Program-made: the position numbers and the translations under genes
The notes under the pieces: model-generated
Databases searched by the model: none
Seen by the model: the letters and a program-made list of their open reading frames with translations, nothing else
Told to the model about the DNA's origin: nothing
Assembly: GCA_003279015.1 (NCBI GenBank)
Contig: QCBV01000001.1
Coordinates: 62,001 to 126,000 of the forward strand
DNA length: 64,000 nucleotides
Direction of reading: 5' to 3'
From: Prochlorococcus sp. AG-347-J19
Lineage (GTDB): Bacteria; Cyanobacteriota; Cyanobacteriia; PCC-6307; Cyanobiaceae
Shown: positions 10,323 through 20,758 of the stretch, piece after piece
Numbering within the stretch: the stretch's first letter is position 1
Layout of the letters: every line of letters begins with the position of its first letter

Positions 10323-12365
10323 TTGATGAACAACTATAAGCTTCAAGCTCCTTACAAACCTAATGGAGATCAACCAGAAGCTATTAAAAAATTAGTTAAA
10401 GGCGTACATAATGGTAAACAGTTTCAGACTCTTTTAGGAGCTACTGGAACTGGAAAAACATTTACTATTGCGAATGTAATTCAACAAACAGGAAGACCAG
10501 CACTTGTTTTAGCCCACAACAAAACGTTGGCTGCACAACTATGTAATGAATTAAGGGAATTTTTTCCTAAAAATGCTGTTGAGTACTTTATTTCTTACTA
10601 CGATTATTATCAACCTGAAGCTTATGTACCTGTAAGTGATACTTACATAGCCAAAACTGCTTCAATTAATGAAGAAATAGATATGCTTAGGCATTCTGCA
10701 ACACGCTCATTATTTGAAAGAAAAGATGTAATTGTTGTAGCCTCAATAAGTTGTATTTATGGTCTTGGTATACCGAGTGAGTATTTAAAAGCTGCAGTTA
10801 AATTTGAAGTGGGAAAATCAATAAATCTACGTTCTTCTTTGAGGTCTCTCGTTGAAAATCAATATACTAGAAATGATATTGAAATTACTAGAGGTAGATT
10901 CAGAATTAAAGGTGATGTTTTAGAAATTGGTCCAGCTTATGAAGATAGATTAATAAGAATTGAGTTATTTGGTGATGAAGTCGAAGCTATTAGATATGTT
11001 GACCCTACTACAGGAGAAATACTTGAAAGTTTGGAACAAGTCAGTGTTTACCCAGCGAAGCATTTTGTGACTCCAAAAGAAAGACTTGAGAGTGCAATAA
11101 GTGCAATTAGAAGTGAATTAAAAACTCAACTGGATAAATTTACATACGAAGGAAAATTATTAGAGGCTCAACGTCTAGAACAACGTACAAAATATGATTT
11201 AGAAATGCTTAAAGAGGTTGGTTATTGTAATGGAGTTGAGAATTATGCTCGTCATTTATCAGGTAGGGAGGAAGGTTCACCGCCAGAATGCTTAATAGAT
11301 TACTTTCCCAAAGATTGGTTGTTGGTAGTTGATGAGAGTCACGTGACATGCCCTCAACTTCATGCGATGTACAATGGTGATCAATCTAGAAAAAAAGTTT
11401 TAATAGATCATGGTTTTAGATTGCCAAGTGCTGCAGATAATAGACCTTTAAAATGTGAAGAGTTTTGGGAAAAATCAAAACAGACATTATTTATAAGTGC
11501 AACTCCCGGTCAATGGGAATTAGATCAATGTGATGGTGAATTTATTGAGCAAGTTATAAGACCAACTGGGGTATTAGACCCGGTAATTGATGTAAGACCT
11601 AGTGAAGGCCAAATAGAAGATCTGTTATCTGAAATAAGAATTCGAGCTGAAAAGAATCAAAGAGTGCTTGTGACAACACTTACTAAGAGAATGGCTGAAG
11701 ATCTAACTGATTTTTTATCTGAAAATAAAGTAAGAGTTAGATATTTGCATTCCGAAATCCATTCAATTGAAAGAATTGAAATTATTCAAGACCTTAGAAT
11801 GGGCGAATATGATGTTTTGGTAGGAGTTAATTTGTTAAGAGAGGGACTAGATCTTCCTGAAGTATCCTTAGTCGCCATTTTAGATGCTGATAAAGAAGGT
11901 TTTCTGAGGGCAGAAAGGTCATTGATTCAAACAATAGGAAGAGCTGCCAGACATGTTGAAGGTGTAGCCTTGCTTTATGCAGATAACTTCACTGATTCAA
12001 TGAAAAGAGCAATATCTGAAACTGAAAGAAGAAGAACTATTCAAAAAAAATATAACCAAGTCAATGGTATTACTCCAAAACCTGCAGGAAAAAAAATAGA
12101 AAATTCAATATTATCTTTTCTAGAACTTTCCAGAAAACTAGATGCTGGTGGTTTATCTAAAGATTTAATAAATATAGTTAATAACAAAACTGACTCAATT
12201 CTCAGTTCCAGTGATAATCAATGTTTGCTCGAAGAATTACCTCAATTAATAGAAAAGTTAGAAATTAAAATGAAAGACGCTGCAAAAGAGTTAAATTTTG
12301 AAGAAGCAGCAAATTTGAGGGATAGAATCAAAAAATTAAGACAAAAATTGGCAAGAAATAATTAA
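10323..12365 (+). CDS. uvrB: UvrABC system protein B
   Basis: This is the damage-verifying helicase-like subunit of nucleotide excision repair; it takes damaged DNA from UvrA and recruits UvrC. The 680-residue protein has Walker A GATGTGKT (39-46), the beta-hairpin region ([12 protein letters not shown]), DESH, the helicase motif VI segment QTIGRAARH, and a C-terminal UVR motif (about 645-678) that contacts UvrC. Length matches the family. The first two codons are both Met and either may be used. It is convergent with lysC, with only 7 bases between the stops. Confidence 0.98.
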   Translation: MMNNYKLQAPYKPNGDQPEAIKKLVKGVHNGKQFQTLLGATGTGKTFTIANVIQQTGRPALVLAHNKTLAAQLCNELREFFPKNAVEYFISYYDYYQPEAYVPVSDTYIAKTASINEEIDMLRHSATRSLFERKDVIVVASISCIYGLGIPSEYLKAAVKFEVGKSINLRSSLRSLVENQYTRNDIEITRGRFRIKGDVLEIGPAYEDRLIRIELFGDEVEAIRYVDPTTGEILESLEQVSVYPAKHFVTPKERLESAISAIRSELKTQLDKFTYEGKLLEAQRLEQRTKYDLEMLKEVGYCNGVENYARHLSGREEGSPPECLIDYFPKDWLLVVDESHVTCPQLHAMYNGDQSRKKVLIDHGFRLPSAADNRPLKCEEFWEKSKQTLFISATPGQWELDQCDGEFIEQVIRPTGVLDPVIDVRPSEGQIEDLLSEIRIRAEKNQRVLVTTLTKRMAEDLTDFLSENKVRVRYLHSEIHSIERIEIIQDLRMGEYDVLVGVNLLREGLDLPEVSLVAILDADKEGFLRAERSLIQTIGRAARHVEGVALLYADNFTDSMKRAISETERRRTIQKKYNQVNGITPKPAGKKIENSILSFLELSRKLDAGGLSKDLINIVNNKTDSILSSSDNQCLLEELPQLIEKLEIKMKDAAKELNFEEAANLRDRIKKLRQKLARNN

Positions 12366-12372
12366 AAAGAAC

Positions 12373-14133
12373 TTATTTTTCTAATTCGAAATGATTATGA
12401 ATCGCATTAACTGCTTTGTCACAATCTTTTTCTAAGACAATACATGAAGTCCTAATTTCACTCGTGGCAATCATTTCAATATTGATATTTTGGTCAGCTA
12501 ATGCTCTAAATATTTTTCCAGCCGTCCCAACTTTAAATGCCATTCCCGCTCCTACAGTACTTACTTTGGCTATAGCAGGGCCATCTTCAATGTAAGATCC
12601 GGGTAATTTTTTTGTTAAGGCCTCAAAAACTAAGTTAGCTTTTTCTCTATCTTGTTTATTCATGGTAAGACTAATATCCTTAGTTTTTAAAGATGAAATT
12701 CTTTCAGACTGAACAATAGTATCAATAAGTAAATTATTTTCAGCTAATGCTAAACATATCGATGCTGCTACACCCGGACGATCAGGCAGTTTTCGAAAAC
12801 TTACCTGAACTTGGTTTTTATCTAATGCAATTCCTCTTACTTCAGGTTGATCTTGTTTTTCATTGATTGGATTAACAAATATTTGTGTATCGGATAACTT
12901 AAATTTCTCAGCAACAAATCTAATAGCTTTTGGTATATTATTAATTTCAATTACACAGCTGACTTTAATTTCACTAGTAGCTATTAACCTAACATTTATA
13001 TTCGCTTGAGATAAAGTATCAAATAAATCAGCTGAAACACTAGGTCTGCCCATTATGCCTGCTCCTTGAATACTTAATTTAGTCATGTTTGTTTTTAAGT
13101 TAAATTCTCCCCCTAATTGACTAGTTATAAGTTCACATTGTTCTGCAGTCTTTTTAACTTCTAATTCACTAACAGTAAAAGTAATATCGTTTTTATTCCC
13201 ATCATTTGTCGCTTGTATTATTAAATCTACGTTAATACTTGCTTCTGAAAGTTTTTCAAATATTTGTGCTGCAATTCCAGGACTATCAGGAATATTTGAG
13301 AGACTGAATACTGCTTGGTTTTCTAATACTTCAAGACTATTGACTGTTTTTGTTAATTCTAAGCTTCCTCTTTTTAGCGGGAGAGGTTGGATTTGACTTT
13401 CTAGGAGAGTCCCACTGGAGTCACTTTGGCTTGATTTGACACACAATTTAATTCCATAATTGCGAGCAATTTCTACTGCTCTTGGATGCAGAACTGAAGC
13501 ACCGACACTTGCAAGTTCAAGCATCTCCTCGCAGCTAATTTCATCTAGGAGTTTTGCATTAGGAACAATCCTTGGATCAGTAGTAAGAACCCCTGGAACG
13601 TCTGTATAAATCTCGCACTTCTCAGCTCCTAAAGCTGTTGATAAAGCTACCGCGGAAGTGTCTGAACCACCTCTACCCAAAGTTGTAATTTCCATCGAAC
13701 CCGTATGGCTTAATGTTGTTCCTTGAAATCCAGCCACTACAACTACAAAACCCTGATTTAAATAATTTTGGATCCTTTCTGTTTTAATATCCAGGATTCT
13801 CGCTTTCCCATGAATTGATTCAGTAATAATTCCAACCTGGCTACCAGTCATTGAAATTGCAGGTATTCCGTATTCGTTTAATGCCATTGAGAGAAGAGCT
13901 ATGGTTACTTGCTCTCCAGTTGAGAGAAGCATATCCAATTCTCTTCGATTAGGATTTTTACTAATTGATTCCGCTAAACAATTTAACTCATCTGTAGTTT
14001 GCCCCATCGCAGAGACAACTACGACAATTTCATTCCCTGCTTCTTTACTTTGACAAATGCTACTTGCAATATTTTTAATTTTTTTAATATCACCAACAGA
14101 AGTACCGCCAAATTTTTTTACTAGTAAAGCCAT
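12373..14133 (-). CDS. lysC: Aspartate kinase with four ACT domains
   Basis: It phosphorylates aspartate, the entry step to lysine, threonine, methionine and isoleucine. The 586-residue protein has the N-terminal kinase motif KFGGTSVGD (7-15), the GRGGSDTSA nucleotide site, and a long C-terminal half (from about 265) that reads as repeated ACT regulatory units. Repeated N-I-D/E/R-(L/M)-I-A-T/Q-S/T patterns such as INVRLIATSEI and INIEMIATSEI show the duplication. Most bacterial aspartokinases carry two ACT domains, while the doubled set is typical of cyanobacteria. Feedback inhibition by Lys and Thr is known for the family and inferred here. Confidence 0.95.
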   Translation of the reverse strand: MALLVKKFGGTSVGDIKKIKNIASSICQSKEAGNEIVVVVSAMGQTTDELNCLAESISKNPNRRELDMLLSTGEQVTIALLSMALNEYGIPAISMTGSQVGIITESIHGKARILDIKTERIQNYLNQGFVVVVAGFQGTTLSHTGSMEITTLGRGGSDTSAVALSTALGAEKCEIYTDVPGVLTTDPRIVPNAKLLDEISCEEMLELASVGASVLHPRAVEIARNYGIKLCVKSSQSDSSGTLLESQIQPLPLKRGSLELTKTVNSLEVLENQAVFSLSNIPDSPGIAAQIFEKLSEASINVDLIIQATNDGNKNDITFTVSELEVKKTAEQCELITSQLGGEFNLKTNMTKLSIQGAGIMGRPSVSADLFDTLSQANINVRLIATSEIKVSCVIEINNIPKAIRFVAEKFKLSDTQIFVNPINEKQDQPEVRGIALDKNQVQVSFRKLPDRPGVAASICLALAENNLLIDTIVQSERISSLKTKDISLTMNKQDREKANLVFEALTKKLPGSYIEDGPAIAKVSTVGAGMAFKVGTAGKIFRALADQNINIEMIATSEIRTSCIVLEKDCDKAVNAIHNHFELEK

Positions 14134-14172
14134 ACTTAAATCATAATGTAAATTCTTAAACTTATAATTTGG

Positions 14173-15174
14173 TTAACTTAAATTAATTAATTTCTCTGTA
14201 AAAACATTTATAGGATTATTACCTTGTTTTAGTAATGATTCAATATCTAGTAAGTTACTCATTAAATTAATTAAATAATCTTGAGATACATTTTTGACTT
14301 TTCTTCGAATAAAAAAAATTCTTTTTGGATTAGAAATGCCTGCAAGATTACAAATCTTTTCTGCATTATCATTACCTGAATTAACTGCTAGTTTTATAAT
14401 TGTATGAATTCTTATTTGACTAATTAAACCCGCATTTAGTCTCAAAGCAGGTTCTCCTTTCTGTAAAGAATAATTTATTTCAATGAGGCTTTCATTAATA
14501 TTTTTTTGTAAGAGAAGATCAATGATTTTGAAAATATTGGATTGATGATCACTAAATATTTTTTTTACATCAATACTTTTAAGAAAAAGTTGTGAATTCG
14601 AATCACTTGATTCTGCAGAGAGGTATGTTTTTGCTTTGGCTAATTCATTTCTTAGTTTAAAGCTGTCATTACCAACTGAATCAATAATTAATTCAGCTGC
14701 ATTTTTATCAATTTTGATATTCATTTCATTTGCTGCATCTTCTAAAAATCTTTTTTGTCCCTCATAGTCCCAGATTTCTGGTAGAGAAAATGATTTTTCT
14801 TTGGCTAAATTATTTTTGATAAGTTTTTGTAAAAATTTAGTACTCTTTAGCCTTGAGTCTGGTTTTTTTGTATTTTGCAAAATGAAATAAGTATTTTGAG
14901 GTATATTGTCATGAATTTTTTCAAATTTAGTTCTTAGATCTTCATTTTTGGCAGTAAAAATAGGATTATTTTTTAATGTAACTATTCTGTATCCATCTCC
15001 AAAAGGAGGTGTAAGAACTTCATCAAAAGCTTTATTGACTTGCTCATCATCATCTCCATTTAAATTAGTTACGTTTATTTCTTTCCATTCTTTGGATACT
15101 TCCTTATCAATTAATTTTTGAATAAATGTATTTTGAGCATTTAGATCATTACCCCATAATATTTGTATTGGCAT
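14173..15174 (-). CDS. holA: DNA polymerase III delta subunit
   Basis: This is the clamp-loader 'wrench' that opens the beta clamp, partner of the dnaX product encoded at the left edge. The 333-residue protein starts with the weakly conserved IQILWGNDLNA segment and has the AAA+-like fold pattern without a functional P-loop, as expected of delta. The segments DAANEMNIKIDKNAAELI, SVGNDSFKLRNELAK and the C-terminal helical collar fit HolA. It lies 39 bases upstream of lysC on the same strand and is divergent from cobH. Confidence 0.85.
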   Translation of the reverse strand: MPIQILWGNDLNAQNTFIQKLIDKEVSKEWKEINVTNLNGDDDEQVNKAFDEVLTPPFGDGYRIVTLKNNPIFTAKNEDLRTKFEKIHDNIPQNTYFILQNTKKPDSRLKSTKFLQKLIKNNLAKEKSFSLPEIWDYEGQKRFLEDAANEMNIKIDKNAAELIIDSVGNDSFKLRNELAKAKTYLSAESSDSNSQLFLKSIDVKKIFSDHQSNIFKIIDLLLQKNINESLIEINYSLQKGEPALRLNAGLISQIRIHTIIKLAVNSGNDNAEKICNLAGISNPKRIFFIRRKVKNVSQDYLINLMSNLLDIESLLKQGNNPINVFTEKLINLS

Positions 15175-15232
15175 AATAGCTCAATAAAAACTATATATTA
15201 ACTATGATTACTTCTAACATAAATTAAATTTA

Positions 15233-15856
15233 ATGGTAATAGATCATCCAATTTTTTTGGAAAGTATCAGATTCATAAGATCTCATTTAGTAGCCAATGA
15301 TCTAAATTATTTGGAAAAAAAAGTTTTAGAGAGATTAGTCCATACTTCAGGAGACTTTTCAGTTCAAAATCTTGTAAATTTTAGTGAAGGTGCTTGCGAA
15401 AAAGGGCTTCAGGCACTTAAAAATGGTGCTCCGATTTTAACTGATACTGATATGGCTGCAGCAGCAATAAAATCCATGGCAGAAAATACCACTAGGAATA
15501 AAGTATTCACCGCTAGGATGTGGTTTGAAAAAAATAATTATACAAAATTAACTAAAACTGCATATGGCTTAAGTGAAGGTTGGAAGGAGTTATCAGCTAT
15601 GAATTCTGAAAGCAAATCACCTATTGTAGTTATTGGTAGTTCGCCTACAGCGTTAACTTATTTAATTGATATTTTAGAGAATGCAAAAGATTTACCTAGT
15701 TTAATTATCGGAATGCCTGTTGGATTTATTGGAGTAGAGAAAAGCAAAAACAAATTAATTTCTACCGATCTTCCTAGAATTGTTCTGAATTCAACTAGAG
15801 GAGGTGCTGCGATGGCAGCTGCTGCGGTTAACGCCTTATTGAGGGAAACTATTTAA
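15233..15856 (+). CDS. cobH: Precorrin-8X methylmutase
   Basis: It moves a methyl group from C-11 to C-12 of precorrin-8X to give hydrogenobyrinic acid or the cobalt analogue in cobalamin (pseudocobalamin in marine picocyanobacteria) synthesis. The 207-residue protein has the catalytic His H37 in the ERLVHTSGD segment, TDTDMAAAAI, the VIGSSPTAL stretch and the C-terminal GVEKSK and NSTRGG motifs that define CbiC/CobH. The start ATG was kept because the conserved region begins within 10 residues. It stands alone, convergent with mutS. Confidence 0.94.
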   Translation: MVIDHPIFLESIRFIRSHLVANDLNYLEKKVLERLVHTSGDFSVQNLVNFSEGACEKGLQALKNGAPILTDTDMAAAAIKSMAENTTRNKVFTARMWFEKNNYTKLTKTAYGLSEGWKELSAMNSESKSPIVVIGSSPTALTYLIDILENAKDLPSLIIGMPVGFIGVEKSKNKLISTDLPRIVLNSTRGGAAMAAAAVNALLRETI

Positions 15857-15887
15857 AAAGTATTTATTTTATAAAAATGTCAAAAAT

Positions 15888-18629
15888 CTAATTAATATCA
15901 TAATTTAATTTGTTATTTTCTTCTAAAGAATTTAAAACTGATTTTGCTTTTTCTATAACTTCTTTTGGAACTCCTGCTAATTTAGCTGCTTCTATGCCAT
16001 AGCTTTTGTTAGAGCCCCCTTTAACAATCTTGTGGCTAAAAATTAGCTGATCGTTATTTTGTTCTACTAAAACCTGAAAATTTTGTATATTCGTATGTGA
16101 ATTTTTTAAATAATTAAGCTCATGATAGTGCGTAGCAAAAATAGTATTACATTGAATTTTTTTTGCAAGATATTCACTTACTGACCAAGCTATTGAAAGT
16201 CCATCAAAAGTAGATGTCCCTCTGCCTATCTCATCAAGTAAAACTAGTGAGCTAGAAGTTGCTTGATTTAGAATTGATGCAGTTTCAGACATTTCTACCA
16301 TAAATGTTGATTGTCCAGATGATTGATCATCAACCGCCCCAATTCTTGTGAAAATCCTATCTGCAATCTTTATTTCAGCATTATTAGCAGGAACAAAGCT
16401 ACCAATTTGTGTGAGAATTTGTATTAAACCAAGTTGTCTTATAAAGCAACTTTTACCGCTTGCATTGGGACCGGTTAAAATAATTAATTTTTGAGTATCA
16501 TCAAAAGATATATCGTTTGCTACAAACTTTTTATCACTTAACAATTGCTCTACAATTGGATTTCTTCCTGCGATAATTTTTGTACTATTTTTTGTCAATG
16601 AATCATTTATTGGTATTAATGCAGGTTTTATAAAATTGTTTTCTACTGAAGTAATTGATAAACCAAGCAGTGCATCAAGAGATGCTATGGATTTTGCGAT
16701 TAATCTTATTTGTTTTGTTTTTTCAGCAACTATATTTCTTAATTCGCAGAAAATTTCATATTCTTTTGATGAAGCTCTGCTTTTTATTTGGAAAATCTTA
16801 TTTTCTTTATTTTTAATTTCTGAAGTGATATACCTTTCTTCATTAGTAAGTGTTTGCCTTTTGATCCAATGTTGTGGAGCTAAATTAACTTTTGATTTAT
16901 TTATTGAAATGTAATAACCAAAATTTTTGTGAAATTGAATTTTTAGGTTTGAAATTTTGCTAATTTTCCTTTCTTTTAATTCCTCTTTATTTAGCCACTC
17001 AGAGTAATCATCCATTAAATTGCGTAAACCATCTAAAATATTGTCAACACCATCGTGGATCATGCCTCCTTCACTAATATTTAGAGGAGGATTTTCTATT
17101 AGTTTAAAACTTATAGTATCAGCTAATTCTAAGAGCCCTTCATCAATATTTTTTAATTGATCAGTCCAATCTGGGAGATCATATTTAAATAATTCAATTA
17201 TAGATTTTAGTCTAGGCAATTTTTTTAAACCTTCAGCTATTGCAATTAAGTCTCTGGGACTTGCATGACCTGCACAAGCTCTACCTGCAAGTCTCTCTAA
17301 ATCCCCCATTGCTCTAAGTAAATTTTGGGTATCTGTACGTAATTGTTTAGATTCAATAAAGTTTGTAATTATATTTTGTCTTTTATAAATTTCATTAACG
17401 TTTAATAGTGGTGAATCTATCCACCTTCTTAAACATCTTGCACCCATGCAAGTATAAGTTCTATCAATACTCCATAGTAGCGAACCTACATAATTGTTTT
17501 CTCGTTGTGTATTGTTGATTTCTAAGTTTTTTTGAGTTTGATAATCAATAATTAATTTGTTGTGACCATATTGGATTTGTGGAAAGTCTAATGAGATTTT
17601 TAAAGAAGAATCTTTATCTAAATTTGAAGGATTAATTTTTTCTAAATAATTTAATAAACCTCCAAGTGATCTAGTTGCATTGTTTAAATTTTTAAGTCCT
17701 ATTCCCTCCAGGTTTGCAATTTGGAAATAATTTTTTATTAGGTAATTTGCTTCATTAATTCCAAAATTAGTCTCTTGAGAAACAGTATATGTAATTTGAC
17801 TATTTCCTTTAATTAATAAATTTTTTACTGCATTGCTTCCTACAATGATTTCTGAAGAATCTAATTTAATAATTTCATCAAATAGTTTTGACAGAGATTT
17901 GCCTTCTAAGGTTATTAATTCTCCTGTGCTTACATCAGCTTTTGATATACCCCATTCATAAGATTCATCTGAGTTTTCTTCTGATAAGTAAATAGCAGTA
18001 ATCCAATTATTTTTCTTTGCTATCAACATCCCCTCTTCAATTACAGTTCCAGGAGTAATTATTCTTGTTATTCCTCTTTTTATTGGTGTCCCATAATTTC
18101 CAGAACTTTTTTCTAATTGATCGCATATAACAACAGAATAATTTTTTTTAATTAAATCAGCACAGTATCTCTCCATTGCATGATGGGGAACCCCTGCCAT
18201 AGGGATCTTACCAATCTCTTTGCCAGCATCTTTACTGGTAAGCGTTATTTCTAAAAGGTTAGATATTAATACAGCGTCCTCAAAAAAACATTCAAAAAAA
18301 TCTCCTAATCTATAAAGTAATAATCTATCTTTATTTTCTTCTTTTAGAGTTACATAATGCTTCATTACAGGAGTTAATTTCAGTTTTGGAACTGTTTTAT
18401 AGCTGTAAGATTCTTCATTGATGCAAACATTTTTGTTCTTTGAAATTAAATCAGTCTTGAATTTATTTATTAAATTAGTTGAATTTTTTCTTTGTCTGGG
18501 TCTTTTTTGCGATTCTTTTTTTAAATCTTCCAAAGATATATCTTCTGGAATTTTTGTTATTTCTTTTTGCTCATTATTATCATTACCAATCGCAAATAAA
18601 TTCTTTTGAATTATCGTATCTTCTTGCAT
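15888..18629 (-). CDS. mutS: DNA mismatch repair protein MutS (MutS1 type)
   Basis: It recognises mispairs and small loops and starts repair. The 913-residue protein has an N-terminal extension of about 80 mostly charged residues before the mismatch-recognition domain. That domain starts near KLTPVMKHY and keeps the Phe-x-Glu mismatch wedge (F111, E113 in GDFFECF). The ATPase has Walker A GPNASGKS (about 718-725), the [11 protein letters not shown] signature, [10 protein letters not shown] and the ATHYHEL helix. The E. coli protein is 853 residues, and the extra length is accounted for by the N-terminus. It is convergent with cobH. Confidence 0.97.
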   Translation of the reverse strand: MQEDTIIQKNLFAIGNDNNEQKEITKIPEDISLEDLKKESQKRPRQRKNSTNLINKFKTDLISKNKNVCINEESYSYKTVPKLKLTPVMKHYVTLKEENKDRLLLYRLGDFFECFFEDAVLISNLLEITLTSKDAGKEIGKIPMAGVPHHAMERYCADLIKKNYSVVICDQLEKSSGNYGTPIKRGITRIITPGTVIEEGMLIAKKNNWITAIYLSEENSDESYEWGISKADVSTGELITLEGKSLSKLFDEIIKLDSSEIIVGSNAVKNLLIKGNSQITYTVSQETNFGINEANYLIKNYFQIANLEGIGLKNLNNATRSLGGLLNYLEKINPSNLDKDSSLKISLDFPQIQYGHNKLIIDYQTQKNLEINNTQRENNYVGSLLWSIDRTYTCMGARCLRRWIDSPLLNVNEIYKRQNIITNFIESKQLRTDTQNLLRAMGDLERLAGRACAGHASPRDLIAIAEGLKKLPRLKSIIELFKYDLPDWTDQLKNIDEGLLELADTISFKLIENPPLNISEGGMIHDGVDNILDGLRNLMDDYSEWLNKEELKERKISKISNLKIQFHKNFGYYISINKSKVNLAPQHWIKRQTLTNEERYITSEIKNKENKIFQIKSRASSKEYEIFCELRNIVAEKTKQIRLIAKSIASLDALLGLSITSVENNFIKPALIPINDSLTKNSTKIIAGRNPIVEQLLSDKKFVANDISFDDTQKLIILTGPNASGKSCFIRQLGLIQILTQIGSFVPANNAEIKIADRIFTRIGAVDDQSSGQSTFMVEMSETASILNQATSSSLVLLDEIGRGTSTFDGLSIAWSVSEYLAKKIQCNTIFATHYHELNYLKNSHTNIQNFQVLVEQNNDQLIFSHKIVKGGSNKSYGIEAAKLAGVPKEVIEKAKSVLNSLEENNKLNYDIN

Positions 18630-18741
18630 ACTTTTTTAATTCCTAAATAGATATTAGGTAGAAATTTTTTTTTTGCATTTAAAGTGGATAAAGTATGTAA
18701 ATTTTCTCTAAAAATTATCATTTTCATGAGATTATAGTATC

Positions 18742-18747
18742 TATAAT
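18742..18747 (+). promoter_or_regulatory. Candidate -10 element of psbZ
   Basis: A perfect TATAAT lies 22 bases before the psbZ ATG, which would leave a leader of roughly 15 bases. I find no good -35 box at the usual spacing. The region is between divergent mutS and psbZ, so a promoter is required here. Confidence 0.4.
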
Positions 18748-18769
18748 AATTGAAACTTAAGACTGAATT

Positions 18770-18967
18770 ATGCAGGCTGTTAACTTTTTCTTTGTAAATG
18801 CTCTATTATTTGCTTCTTTAATTGCGGTAGTTGGAGTACCCGTTTTATATGTGACTCAACCATCTACTGAGGAAGGACAGCGAGAAAGTAGGAGAAAAAT
18901 TTATTCTATTGCTGCTGTTTGGGTTGTTTTGGTTTTTGTTACAGGGATAGTTTCCTCATTAGTTTGA
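18770..18967 (+). CDS. psbZ: Photosystem II protein PsbZ (Ycf9)
   Basis: This small thylakoid membrane subunit of photosystem II helps stabilise the interaction with the antenna. The 65-residue protein has two predicted membrane helices (about 4-26 and 43-64) joined by a short hydrophilic loop with a Pro-Ser-Thr segment. The layout and the pattern VVGVPVLYV followed by WVVLVFVTGIVSSLV match PsbZ/Ycf9. A consensus -10 box lies just upstream. ribH follows after 49 bases on the same strand. Confidence 0.93.
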   Translation: MQAVNFFFVNALLFASLIAVVGVPVLYVTQPSTEEGQRESRRKIYSIAAVWVVLVFVTGIVSSLV

Positions 18968-19016
18968 ACTTAATACCTTTTCGTGAGAATCTATTAATAT
19001 ATATAAGTTAAATTTA

Positions 19017-19493
19017 ATGGCTACTTTTGAGGGTTCTTTTACTAATGCCTCTACTTTAAAAGTTGGGATTGTAATAGCAAGATTTAATGATTTAATTACA
19101 AATAAAATTCTATCTGGTTGCCTTGACTGTTTAAAAAGACATGGGTTAGATACTTCTGAATTAAGTAATCAAGTAGATATAGTTTGGGTTCCAGGTTCAT
19201 TCGAATTGCCAATCGCAGCTAAAACCCTTATGAAAAAAAAGAGTTATGACGTTGTAATTGCTCTTGGGGCTGTGATCCGTGGTGAAACTTCCCACTATGA
19301 TGTAGTTATATCTGAGGCGAGCAAAGGTATTTCGCAAGTTTCAAATGAAAATAATGTTCCAATTATTTTTGGAGTTTTAACTACTGATACTATGCAGCAG
19401 GCTTTAGAAAGAGCAGGGATTAAAAATAATCTTGGTTGGAATTATGCTTTACAAGCAATTGAGATGGGATCCTTAATTAAAAATTTAAATTAA
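19017..19493 (+). CDS. ribH: 6,7-dimethyl-8-ribityllumazine synthase
   Basis: It makes the riboflavin precursor from 5-amino-6-ribitylamino-uracil and 3,4-dihydroxy-2-butanone 4-phosphate, usually as a large icosahedral or pentameric assembly. The 158-residue protein shows the substrate motif VIARFN (19-24), VPGSFELP (58-65), [12 protein letters not shown] with catalytic H93, and SEASKGI. All active-site elements are present. It lies between psbZ and tRNA-Gly on the same strand, with no other riboflavin gene adjacent. Confidence 0.97.
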   Translation: MATFEGSFTNASTLKVGIVIARFNDLITNKILSGCLDCLKRHGLDTSELSNQVDIVWVPGSFELPIAAKTLMKKKSYDVVIALGAVIRGETSHYDVVISEASKGISQVSNENNVPIIFGVLTTDTMQQALERAGIKNNLGWNYALQAIEMGSLIKNLN

Positions 19494-19553
19494 TTGAAAA
19501 TATTTAATTATTTTTATCATTGATCCCTTATTTGAGATAAAATAAAAAGGTAT

Positions 19554-19625
19554 GCGGATGTAGCTCAGTGGTAGAGCATCTCCTTGCCAAGGAGAATGTC
19601 GAGAGTTCGAATCTCTTCATCCGCT
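19554..19625 (+). tRNA. trnG: tRNA-Gly (anticodon GCC)
   Basis: A full cloverleaf can be drawn. The acceptor GCGGATG pairs with CATCCGC, the D stem is GCTC/GAGC, the anticodon stem TCTCC/GGAGA surrounds the loop TTGCCAA, and the T arm carries TTCGAAT. The anticodon GCC reads GGC and GGU. The CCA end is not encoded, as usual in cyanobacteria. Confidence 0.97.
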
Positions 19626-19670
19626 TTTAATGTTTGTATCTTTTAAAATATTCTTATTAAAGATTTCGTA

Positions 19671-20102
19671 ATGACAAGAGTAATTACTATTGAGGATTTA
19701 AAGGGATTATTTACTAAACCTTATGGTACGGATGCACCAACAAAACAAAAATGGGCTGAATTTTATAACGAGAATGTTATTTTTACAGACCCAACTCAGG
19801 AAACAGAGGGCTTAGATTCTTACGTTAAAGCTCAAGAAAAGCTAGTTAAAAGATGTGACGATGTTTTTTTAGAAACTCATGCAATTTCCATAACTGGGGA
19901 TTGTGGATTTGTTGAATGGACAATGGGTTTAAAAATTATGGGTAAAGAATTTATTTATCCTGGAACTACTCGTTTATTATTTGGTGAAAATGGATTAATA
20001 AAAGAGCACAGAGATTACTTTGATTTTTGTGGCCCAACTTTTGGACCAGTGCCTATTTTAGGACCTTTTATAAGATGGCTTTATAGCAAATTTGTATCTT
20101 GA
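19671..20102 (+). CDS. NTF2/SnoaL-like domain protein
   Basis: The 143-residue protein has the features of the small cone-like NTF2 fold. A helical N-terminus leads to WAEFYNENVIFTDPTQETEGLDSYVKAQEKLVKR, where the D-P-x-x-x-x-x-G pattern resembles SnoaL-like proteins, followed by strands ending in KEHRDYFDF. Such proteins may be enzymes, binding proteins or dimerisation domains, and the substrate cannot be told from sequence. There is no signal peptide. It stands between tRNA-Gly and a convergent acetyltransferase gene, with no functional hint from neighbours. Confidence 0.8.
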   Translation: MTRVITIEDLKGLFTKPYGTDAPTKQKWAEFYNENVIFTDPTQETEGLDSYVKAQEKLVKRCDDVFLETHAISITGDCGFVEWTMGLKIMGKEFIYPGTTRLLFGENGLIKEHRDYFDFCGPTFGPVPILGPFIRWLYSKFVS

Positions 20103-20127
20103 TTTTTTTTATTAGAAACACAGTGCT

Positions 20128-20583
20128 TTATATTTCACGAATTAATAAATTTTGAGAATTAACTTCTTTAAAATCTAATTGAGAATAAAATAATTTTTTA
20201 TTTGTTGTCATTAAATATAATTTTTTTGTATTTTTAATTTTTTTGGAGGATAAAAGATTTTTTACAATTAATGTTCCAAAACCTTTGCCTTGGTGATTTT
20301 GATCTATAACAATATCCCAAAGCACTCCGCGGTAAATCCCATCGGTTAAACCTCTACCAAAACCAACTATTTCCTTACCAACCCAAAGACTTATTATGAC
20401 ATCACTGTTAGCAAGACATTTTTTGAGATCATTGATTGTTCTATTTTTTGCCCAGAATGCGTTGTTATCTAGTAATTTTTGTAGCTTAAGTAATCCGTTT
20501 GTTGGTTTAAGATTAGGACCTAATCCAAACACCCTTAATCCTAAAGCTCCTTTAGCATGTTTGATTAGAGATATTTCTTTCAT
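20128..20583 (-). CDS. GNAT family N-acetyltransferase
   Basis: The 151-residue protein has the GNAT core: the motif A stretch VIDQNHQGKGFGTLI, with the acetyl-CoA-binding Q-x-x-G-x-G/A type loop (QGKGFG), preceded by a strand (GVLWDIVID) and followed by KLYLMTTNKKLFYSQLDF. The last segment matches the usual 'Y-x-x-x-G/D-F' end of the fold. The substrate is not evident. It is convergent with the NTF2-like gene and divergent from secA. Confidence 0.85.
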   Translation of the reverse strand: MKEISLIKHAKGALGLRVFGLGPNLKPTNGLLKLQKLLDNNAFWAKNRTINDLKKCLANSDVIISLWVGKEIVGFGRGLTDGIYRGVLWDIVIDQNHQGKGFGTLIVKNLLSSKKIKNTKKLYLMTTNKKLFYSQLDFKEVNSQNLLIREI

Positions 20584-20715
20584 TTATTAAAAAGATTTTG
20601 AAAAGTGATGTCAGCTAGGTTATTTTTGTGACTTCAATCTAAATACCTTAATCCATTTCTTCTATTATAAATAAAGAGATAATAGATTTCTTCATTCTGT
20701 TGTAACGCACTAATT

Positions 20716-20721
20716 TATAAT
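20716..20721 (+). promoter_or_regulatory. Candidate -10 element of secA
   Basis: TATAAT lies 37 bases before the secA ATG in the 175-base divergent region between the acetyltransferase gene and secA. No convincing -35 box is placed at 16-18 bases. It is a candidate only. Confidence 0.35.
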
Positions 20722-20758
20722 GTTTGTAATAGGATGAATTTTTTAGGGACTTTGACTT

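Noticed and set aside
19500-19700. Genomic island or prophage attachment at tRNA-Gly or tRNA-Arg
   Set aside because: No integrase, direct repeat of the tRNA end, or atypical gene block adjoins either tRNA.
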